A stretch of DNA of 64,000 nt, from NCBI GenBank assembly GCA_031308135.1, contig JAHLJT010002630.1, positions 97,198,141 through 97,262,140 on the forward strand, given 5' to 3'. The notes beneath the pieces are model-generated. The model worked only from the letters and a program-made list of their open reading frames with translations, did not search any database and had not been told where the DNA came from. Numbering within the stretch: the stretch's first letter is position 1; each line of letters begins with the position of its first letter. The position numbers were made by a program, and so were the translations under genes. Shown here piece by piece: positions 56,815 through 64,000 of the stretch. This DNA comes from Acheta domesticus. Its lineage: Eukaryota > Arthropoda > Insecta > Orthoptera > Gryllidae.

Positions 56815-57420
56815 CACCATTAGTTACTTTCCCGTATACATAAGTATATACAGAGTAATATACATAGTATAGGGAAAGTTATGTCATGCTGCGTGAAAAA
56901 GCGGCGAATTTTCGGTAGAAAAAAATTCATTGCCGGTTCCTGATAGCGAAAAAGGGAAACCAGTTGCTAAATTAAAAAAAAAATCCCCTAACTCGTCGTG
57001 TAGCCAGAATCCCTCTTTTGTGGGTCCTTGATACCGAAAAACCAATTGAATGCAAAACGTCCGTCCGTCCGTGAAAAACACTAGCACCTAAACCATATGT
57101 ACGATTTCTTCCAAAATAAATACTCCCTCGTCGATCTGATTCCACTCGAGGCGCTGCGATTTTCAAAAACATTCTTCATAGTTTGGGGGGTACTACCCCC
57201 TGACAGATTCAAAATTTTCTCAAAAACGACTCCATTTTTTTTTCTTTAAACTTTTGGTCGGGATAGTGCCTAATGTACTCTATGAGATGATAACAACATC
57301 AAGTTGGTCAATTTTATCATTTTCTGAAAAAATACAAAAATGTAATTTTTTGACTTGTGTCTCACGTTGTCAATATTTATTTTAGTGACGATTTGTTCAC
57401 ATTATTATATTTACGATTAC
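56815..57420 (-). mobile_element. Family Y repeat, 3' part, copy 10
   Basis: It begins with the terminal hairpin ACTTTCCCGTATACATAAGT ... ATAGTATAGGGAAAGT (56817-56880) and continues through CACTAGCACCTAAACCATAT and the AACTTTTGGTCGGGATAGTG module. It ends near 57420. Confidence 0.7.
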
Positions 57421-59030
57421 ATGTGCCTCGGCGCGAATATATCAAATAATCGGCTATCTAGGCGATAGCGATTATCCATTACGTGACCCATTGACCCAGC
57501 TAGCCGGATATTTATCCATTCGTTAAAATTAGCTGTGGAAGCATTGGTTTTAATTATCAATTATCGTAACCTGTTCCTAGCGCCCAAAATTTTTCTATAA
57601 ATGCGGAACGGGTCACGAATATAACAGTTCTAAGGTAAATGATGTCAGTTAAAACGGCACGATCTCGTAATAATTTATGACGTTGTTGGTACATTTCAAT
57701 ATATGATAATTGTGTGAAACTTGGCAACGGCATGTACCAACACAAAACGAAACGAAACTACCCTAAATTGAGTATGAATACATGTTCCCATCCGACAATG
57801 GCATTTTTCAAAAGTTGTCTCCTTAGCTGGCCACAACTTTAGTTAATGTTTCACTTGTAATACCAATATAGGCTCTTCTCTAGAGAAAACACAAAACAAT
57901 TTTCCAGCTTGAAATTCATTTGTTTCTGTGCCACAGATAATCTCTCTTAATATACATACAATTCATAAATACGCGGTAATAAAGACGGAATGATTTACAT
58001 ACAATTTCAATATCGCGCAAGAAACTCCAAAATGTATTACATGCCCCCACCCCACCAAGAACTATATTGTGCTTTGGAGAGCTAAAAAAAGTGTACGAGC
58101 AATCTCCATTCTTTGTCACCACAGTCAATTAAGATGGACGCCAACAGACAGCTGCGCATTGCAATTGATTGTTAATTTTAAAATAGCAGTTTTAAGAATA
58201 ACTCTTAGCGACAATGATGACAGATAATAAAATTTCCCACATTTGTATGGAAATTTACAAAACTTACCAATCCACATAGATAAAACCTGCCATTCAAGTT
58301 AGATTTCATAAAATGAAGCGAAAAAATATTGTTTTTGGTTTCTAGAGGATCTATGCTCTAAAATGTAGTATCTAAAATCTCCTTAATGCTTAGAATGTCT
58401 ATCTGATATTGTATCAACATTTTCAATAGCTATGTGGGTTACAAAATGTTGCATTTTGATGTGCAACGTATCATGTACTGGTAAACTGACATTGAAGTTT
58501 TTTAATATATGCATACATTTTTACACTGAATGCATTTAAAAAGGTGGTATCATATGGATTTTATTCACAATTATGTGACGTTACAAGGATAACAATATAT
58601 ACAATCACATTCATGCAACGGAAAAATAATAAATATTCAGTTATTACCATATTAATTATATTTACGATATATTGCAACAAGTTCATTACACTTACATTTT
58701 AGACCACACATATGAATTGAAACTATCTGATATACCAAGGAATTGTTTAAAAACCATGTGATAAATGTATTGTAATTGAATTGCAGATTTTTTTCATTTT
58801 GTGAACCTTTTAAACCTCATCTCAAATAGAGATTCTTATTTTTTAAGGGATTTCTTAATTTTAAGTTATTCGTATTTCCTATGTTATATTGTCTTTTCTT
58901 TATCGTACTTGATCACTTACCAAATAAAGAAAGAAACCGCTCGTTTAATGAGTGGGTATACCACTGGTACTAATTTATATACAGATGGTCTTTTAAAGAC
59001 TTTGAGGTCTTAACTTGATTACTTATTTTG
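57421..59030. other. AT-rich noncoding stretch
   Basis: No gene is recognised. Confidence 0.4.
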
Positions 59031-59300
59031 GCGGTTCACCTCCTTTGAGCTGCTGCACTGTCCGTTTTGTCGCAGTTCCCCGCGCTGCCACAGTGCACTT
59101 GCACTGCGCCCCGCGCCGCTGTCCTCTCTTTCGCAGCTCCGCTTCAGAGGTGGCAGCACCAGCGGCTGGCGCCGCCCGGAGCATTCTGCCCTCGCGCCTC
59201 TCTCCTGCGCGCCCAACAACACCCGGAAGCCTCTGCTTCGGACGCCGCCGACAGAGGACGCGACCCTCGTTACACTGCCATTACGTTCATGATACAGCAG
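59031..59300. other. GC-rich patch
   Basis: A sharp GC-rich island between AT-rich flanks. Its frames on both strands lack domains. It could be untranslated or regulatory sequence for a neighbouring gene, or an unidentified repeat. Confidence 0.3.
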
Positions 59301-59584
59301 CACTTCTTACGTTCAATGTCAATATTGGAGTTGGGAGTTGTCTTTAAATGAAATGTTTTTACAAAGTATTCAGTGATTTTTTCATACAATTACATAAAAA
59401 AAGTAACGAAATTTTAGTTTCTTCACGAAGAAAGAATTTAAGTAATTTCGAAATTTATTTGGCATTTTTATAGATCTGCTGCATAGGATTTCAGGATTCT
59501 CCCGTTCATACGTGAGCATCATCTCCGCCTCACACTCCCCCACGCGGCAAGTGCAGAGGATCTTCCCCTCGATTGTTCCTGGCG

Positions 59585-61086
59585 TTATAGTCGCAGGAGA
59601 CGCTGTACGTCAGACGACGACGCAATGTCCAACGGCGTCATGTTCTCCCAACGCCCTTTGCAAGGCTTGAGATCTCTTCTGGCGCCGGCCGCGAGGAGCG
59701 CGCGCACCGCTTCCCCATTGTTGTTGACCGCCGCGAAGTGCAGAGGAGTCTCTCCAATCGCATTCCTCGCGTCGGCGGCGGCGCCCGCGCGCAGCAGCAG
59801 CTCCACGCACCGACCGCTGCGGTCTCCCCACGCAGCCCAGTGCAACGCGGAAGACCCACTGCAGTTAACAGCGTTCGCATCGGCGCCTCGTTGCAGAAGA
59901 AGCAATACCACGTACGCGTGCGAATTCCGGGCTGCATCTATTAGAGGAGTGGAATCACATTGATTAATGTAGTTGACGTCGGCACCTAAGTCTATGAGGC
60001 GTCGTACGTCATTTAGTCTGCCTTCAAATGCCACCTCACACAACTGCTCTCCCAGAGGAGAGGGAGAGGTTCGTGCCTCCTCCCTCCTCAACTCGGAGAG
60101 GTTCGTGCCTCCTCCCGCACCCGGAGCTCCACCCGCTGCCTCGCGCGTTCCTCCTCGTCGGCCGCTGCGCCCTGGTGGCCGGCGCCCGAGGAAGTGGGGG
60201 TGGGGGAGGGGGGCTCCTCCCCTCCGCCCGCTGCTGTTGCTCCACCCGTCGCCGGTGCTTCGCGGGCGCTGGCGGCGGAGGTGGAGGCGGCGGTGGCAAG
60301 GGACGCACGTGTAGACTGGGGCTCCTTCATTTGCTTCAACAGAGCCTCAACGCGGGGCATGAACTTCTGCAATGCACTTTGAAGGGAGGCCTCTACCTCA
60401 TTCATCCGGCACTCCAGACGCTGCAAACCTCCTTCCCCTCCAGACACCTCCGGAACCATCGTTCTTTCCTCCAAGGCCGTCACTCTCTCCTGGGGCCCCT
60501 CAAATCGCTGCTGCAGAGCGCGGATGGCGTCGTCCTTCTCCTGCAGCTTCCGCTCCATCTCGCGCAGCGCCGCCGCCGCCCTCTCCTCCTGCAGGCGCAG
60601 GGCTTCCGTCGAATCCGTCCTTCTCTCCTCCACGGCCGTCACTCTCTCCTGGGCCTCTTGAAATCGCTGCTGCATAGCGCGGATGGCGTCGTCCTTCTCC
60701 TGCAGCTTCCGCTCCATCTCGCGCGACGCCGCCGCCGCCCTCTCCTCCTGCAGGCGCAGGGCTTCCGTCGAATCCGTCCTTCTCTCCTCCACGGCCGTCA
60801 CTCTCTCTGGGCCTCTTGAAATCGCTGCTGCATAGCGCGGATGGCGTCGTCCTTCTCCTGCAGCTTCCGCTCCATCTCGCGCTGACGCCGCCGCCGCCCT
60901 CTCCTCCTGCAGGCGCAGGGCCTCCTGCATTCTCATCTCAGCCTCCTGGACCCTGCGCTCCGCCTCCTGTTTCTCCAGGCGCAGGGCCTCCTGTAGCTGC
61001 GACAGCCCCTGCGCCACCAGCTGGAAGGCGTCGCCGACAGCCCCTTGCCGTGCGCCAATCTCATGAGAACTTCTGAGACTCGCCAT
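59585..61086 (-). CDS. Coiled-coil and ankyrin-repeat protein, frame broken by a 32-bp duplication
   Basis: The first frame (61086-60088, 332 aa) begins MASLRSSHEIGARQG. It is a Glu/Arg/Gln-rich coiled coil with three tandem 53-residue repeats (159-bp period; ALRLQEERAAAAS, REMERKLQEKDDAIRAMQQR, ERVTAVEE), then an Ala/Pro/Ser-rich linker. The second frame (from 60091 to 59585) holds about four ankyrin repeats (VAFEGRLNDVRRLIDLGADV, STPLIDAARNSHAYVVLLLL, SALHWAAWGDRSGRCVELLL, ETPLHFAAVNNNGEAVRALL) and ends DVQRLLRL. The frames are split only by a 32-bp tandem duplication (22-bp copies at 60063 and 60095). An acceptor-like TGAATTTCAG lies 16 bases upstream of the ATG, and a minus-strand AATAAA lies about 130 bases after the stop. 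It is probably a scaffold or interaction protein of unknown role. It may be a pseudogene or carry an assembly/allelic error. Confidence 0.7.
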
Positions 61087-61102
61087 TTCTCACGTGGAGG
61101 CT

Positions 61103-61740
61103 CTGAAATTCACGAAATCAAGCATGAACAGTACTAATATGTAATAAATATGTAAAATCGGATATAATATATAATACTAAAATACTCCAATTATATAACA
61201 CATTTACATAATACGAAATTACATTTATATAAATTCCTAAACAAAATTAAGAAAGAATACGAATGTTTGAAAAATAATTTGGAGAGTACAAGTTGATTCA
61301 CACTTCGCACCATACAACTTTCCCATCAGTAGTAAAAGATGCATCCACTGTTATCTAGGACCGTAGTTTAGCAGTTAGATCAACGTGTATCAAGATGTGT
61401 AAGCGAGGTTATATGCATCTTGAGCCAGACTAGACTCAATAGAAGCCATGGTGATAACCACGACCAGCAAACAACCACTGCAGCGTGCAACTTTCTTATC
61501 GAAGTGTTACTCGTCAGAGATCGCCAAAGTTTTTCGGAAAGTAAGGTTAATGGCCACGAAACGTGGCAACAGTGATACCTTCCACACCTACATTTCACCA
61601 ATAATGAAGGGAAAATGCTTATTTAAAAAAAATTCCTTTTCATACATAAATACGTAATACAATTGAAGAAAATTGGTAGAATAAAGAAAATATTTTGTGA
61701 AAATACTAGCAAAATATGTAATATAGTACTAAATACGTAA
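61103..61740. other. AT-rich noncoding stretch, partly a repeat shared with 20.5 kb
   Basis: The part 61130-61330 resembles 20480-20665 (ATATGTAATAAATATGTAAA ... TTTGGAGAG). No gene is recognised. Confidence 0.5.
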
Positions 61741-63103
61741 CTAGTGGTGCTACAGAATGGCACAGACTTTCCCGTATTAGTTTTCTATTTCCTTGGGTCT
61801 TCGCTAGCTATTGCGAATTACTACTGCGAATTTTTTAAAATTGCACACATTGCACGCAGTATTGCGCGCCACATACTCTTTCTTGCCAGCTACCATCTAT
61901 CACCGCCAAAAGTACATTTTTTTGTCATTTTCTTAGTTTCTTCGGTTTCCTATTGGTAGAACGAAAATATTATTTTTAGAATAATAAAGAACACAAAAAT
62001 CTAATCATAAATGGCAATTTTATTTTAAAAATTATGTGCCGTTTTAAAGAAAATTGCGTTTTAGCTCTACTAAAAAGGCGAAATTTGAAGCTCATTTTCA
62101 CAGAAACTTGTACAGTTTTCAAAATACTTTATTTGAAGTTATTTTAAGCAATTACACTCACAAATATAATAATGTTTAGAAATTTCTGGTAACGTGATTA
62201 AAGATGTGAGAGATCCTTTAAATAAATTAAGGAACACATGTGTTATTTGTGAAAAAACAAAAAAAAATCCTCAATCTAAACTTTACATCATATTAAAGAG
62301 TGCAATTAGCACTATCCGTTCGAAAAGTTGGAAGAAAAAAAAGTAGCGATTTATGAAGAAATGGCGTTTGAGCGTTTCTGAAAATGCAGAAATTTCAGCT
62401 AGTTTTCACAGAAAACGGTTGTGTTATCGATAAACTTTACTCGACATTATTTAAAGCACATGTACTCATAAATATAATAATGTGAACAATTCGCCGCTAG
62501 TGTAAATATTACCGACGTGAGCGAAGTAAAAAAAAATATATTTTTGCAATTTTTGAAAAACAACAACAAAAGAATACAGCAATATGGCGTTTATGTCATC
62601 TCATAGGGCACATTTAGCAGTATCCCTACCAAAAAGTTTAAAGAAAAAAATTGGAGCTGTTTTTGAAAAAATCTAGTTATTGTAATTTTTTTAAAATTGC
62701 ACATATTGCACGCAATAAATTTAAAGAAAAAATTTGGAGCTGGTTTTATGAAAATTTTGAAAATGTCCGGGGAGCTTCATGTAAAGTACCCCCAAATTTT
62801 GAAGAACCTTTTTTAAATCTCAAAGCTTCGACTAGGATCAGATCGACCAGGGAATATCCATTTTGGAAGAAATCGTACACATGGTTTAGGCGCTAGCAGT
62901 GTTCACAGACGTACAGACATACGTTTTCATTTCAATTGGATTTTCGATATCAAGGGCCCACAAAAGAGGGCTTCACCACGTCTTAGGGGATTTTTTTTCT
63001 TTAATTTAGCAACTGGTTTTATCCCCTTTGTCGTTATCACGGCCCGGCGGCAATGAGTTTTTTTCCGCCGAAAATTTGTCATTATTACTTTCCCGTTTAC
63101 GTA
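61741..63103 (+). mobile_element. Family Y repeat, copy 11, broken by a Tc1 element
   Basis: It starts CTAGTGGTGCTACAGAATGG at 61742 and follows copy 6 (34799-36387) module by module, through the GGTTTAGGCGCTAGCAGTGT block at about 62884. It reaches the 3' hairpin ACTTTCCCGTTTACG, where the Tc1 element is inserted at a TA (63102-63103). The remaining hairpin half should lie beyond the window. Confidence 0.8.
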
Positions 63104-64000
63104 CAGTCATGGACAAAAGTATTCGCCCTGTAGTTATGCTAACTCAAAAACGGATCGGAGAGCAGGTTCTGTTCATGGAAACACGATGGCATTGCACGAG
63201 AGGAAATTATAAATGTCGTGTGACATGTCGACGTACGTTATGTCCAGAAATAGTGAGTAAGTACTTGTAAATCCCACAAACTACAGTTGCGTCGCAGGAA
63301 ATGCCTGGACAAAAGTATTCGTCCGCCTGACGTTGGCGATGGTTTGCGGACTATTTCCGGGCAGACTTATCAGTTCTGCGGCCGCAGTCGTGTCCCGAAG
63401 TTTGCTCGTGAAGTGTCACAGTGCGGAAGTGCAGCAGTGATACGCAATGGGAAGGAAGGGAACGGATACGTCCGTGGAAGAAAGAAGAAGAATATTACGA
63501 CTCCGCGAAGAAGGAAAAACATTCGCTGACATCGCAAACATTGTAGGAAGAAGTTGTTCCATAGTGAAAAGTATTGCACGGAGATTTCAGGGTCAAACCA
63601 CGCTGACCAGCAAGTTAAGAAGCGGCCGCCCCCAGAAGTTATCGACGCGAGAGCAGAGGTACGTGGTACGGGCCATGAAGAAACAGCCAAAAACAACGTC
63701 GTCTGAAGTCACTACCGCAGTGAACAATAACTTCAATCAACAGATTTCGGCACGGACTGTCCGACGAGTTCTCAATCGTGCGGGATACCATGCGCTGGTA
63801 CCCCGGAAGAAGCCCTACACCAGCAAGCAGAACAGAGCAAAACGTCTACTGTTTGCGAAAGAATACGAGGAGAAGGATGCCGACTTCTGGGCGAAGGTTT
63901 TATTTTCAGATGAATGTAAATTCAACATCTACGGCAATGATGGGCAAACGCGGGTGTGGCGCAAGCCAAATACGGCACTGGATCCACAACATGTGCGAAC
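63104..64000 (+). mobile_element. Tc1-type transposon (IR/DR type), 5' part
   Basis: The left end starts CAGTCATGGACAAAAGTATT after TA. The 16-bp phrase TGGACAAAAGTATTCG occurs twice, at 63110-63125 and 63306-63321, as in long inverted repeats that carry two transposase-binding direct repeats. The transposase gene follows. The right half is outside the window. Confidence 0.88.
63447..64000 (+). CDS. Tc1-family transposase (N-terminal part, runs off the window)
   Basis: ATG at 63447 starts MGRKGTDTSVEERRRILRLR, open to the end of the window (184 codons, no frameshift or stop). An N-terminal helix-turn-helix (EEGKTFADIANIVGRSCSIV) binds the element ends. It is followed by the GRP-type motif (RSGRPQKLSTREQRYV) and a second helix-turn-helix, then TVRRVLNRAGYHALVPRKKP, typical of Tc1 rather than mariner. 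The first catalytic aspartate is in VLFSDECKF, followed by RVWRKPNTALDP. The remaining two acidic residues of the DDE/D triad lie beyond 64000. The protein cuts and pastes the transposon into TA sites. The intact frame suggests it is young, but activity cannot be judged from half a gene. Confidence 0.9.
   Translation, partial: MGRKGTDTSVEERRRILRLREEGKTFADIANIVGRSCSIVKSIARRFQGQTTLTSKLRSGRPQKLSTREQRYVVRAMKKQPKTTSSEVTTAVNNNFNQQISARTVRRVLNRAGYHALVPRKKPYTSKQNRAKRLLFAKEYEEKDADFWAKVLFSDECKFNIYGNDGQTRVWRKPNTALDPQHVR

Noticed and set aside
59973..60819. Long plus-strand frames (113 and 263 codons) opposite the ankyrin gene
   Set aside because: Shadows of the GC-rich minus-strand coding sequence. The minus frame has coiled-coil and ankyrin consensus, the plus frame has none.
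61380..61657. Frames of 69-73 codons upstream of the ankyrin gene
   Set aside because: No recognisable domain and no splice or start context. They lie next to an interspersed repeat.

Overview
This window is a piece of a large, AT-rich, transposon-crowded arthropod genome, most likely a repeat-rich insect. The evidence is an insect-type BTB domain, C2H2 finger exons with TGERPF linkers, introns of many kb, tRNA-derived SINEs, and at least eight transposon families in various states of decay. A cockroach, stick-insect or similar hemimetabolous lineage is a guess only. There is no prokaryotic-style gene packing and no viral genome.

The main host gene is on the minus strand and spans about 48 kb (51.24 to 3.43 kb). 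Two exons (51070-51240 and 49954-50145) join in phase 0 to give a complete BTB/POZ domain of about 121 aa. A linker exon follows (49427-49874), then a second, related linker exon 22 kb further on (26499-26774). Two C2H2 zinc-finger exons, each ending in its own stop, lie at 13843-14363 and 3426-3982. Every junction after the first linker exon is phase 1. Both finger exons start with the same kind of acceptor (GCTGTGCAG) and have related N-termini. The layout therefore resembles lola or mod(mdg4): one BTB head with alternative zinc-finger ends. The distal finger exon has lost further fingers after a stop codon placed inside a finger linker.

A second host-like gene lies at 59.6-61.1 kb, also on the minus strand. 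It is GC-rich and encodes a coiled-coil protein with three 53-residue repeats, a low-complexity linker and C-terminal ankyrin repeats. The frame is broken once by a 32-bp tandem duplication. Two compensating indels also garble one coiled-coil repeat.

The rest is mainly mobile DNA. There are three copies of one R2/R4-type (restriction-like endonuclease) LINE at 4.4, 9.3 and 16.9-18.8 kb. SINE A and SINE B are present in two copies each and are nested. Other elements are a Harbinger-type MITE, a TTA-flanked MITE, two Tigger/pogo-like MITEs, a Helitron (36901-39759) with a truncated relative at 5.7 kb, two piggyBac C-terminal remnants, two other LINE remnants, a palindromic foldback family (five copies, 24-32 kb), and a Tc1-type transposon running off the right end. 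A very repetitive AT-rich family with a terminal ACTTTCYC hairpin, called family Y here, has about eleven copies. One of these split a long polypurine tract, which fixes its ends exactly.

The most unusual local structure is an array of a 158-bp unit at about 14.41-16.17 kb. It sits only tens of bases upstream of the acceptor of the proximal zinc-finger exon and shows an apparent five-unit higher-order pattern.
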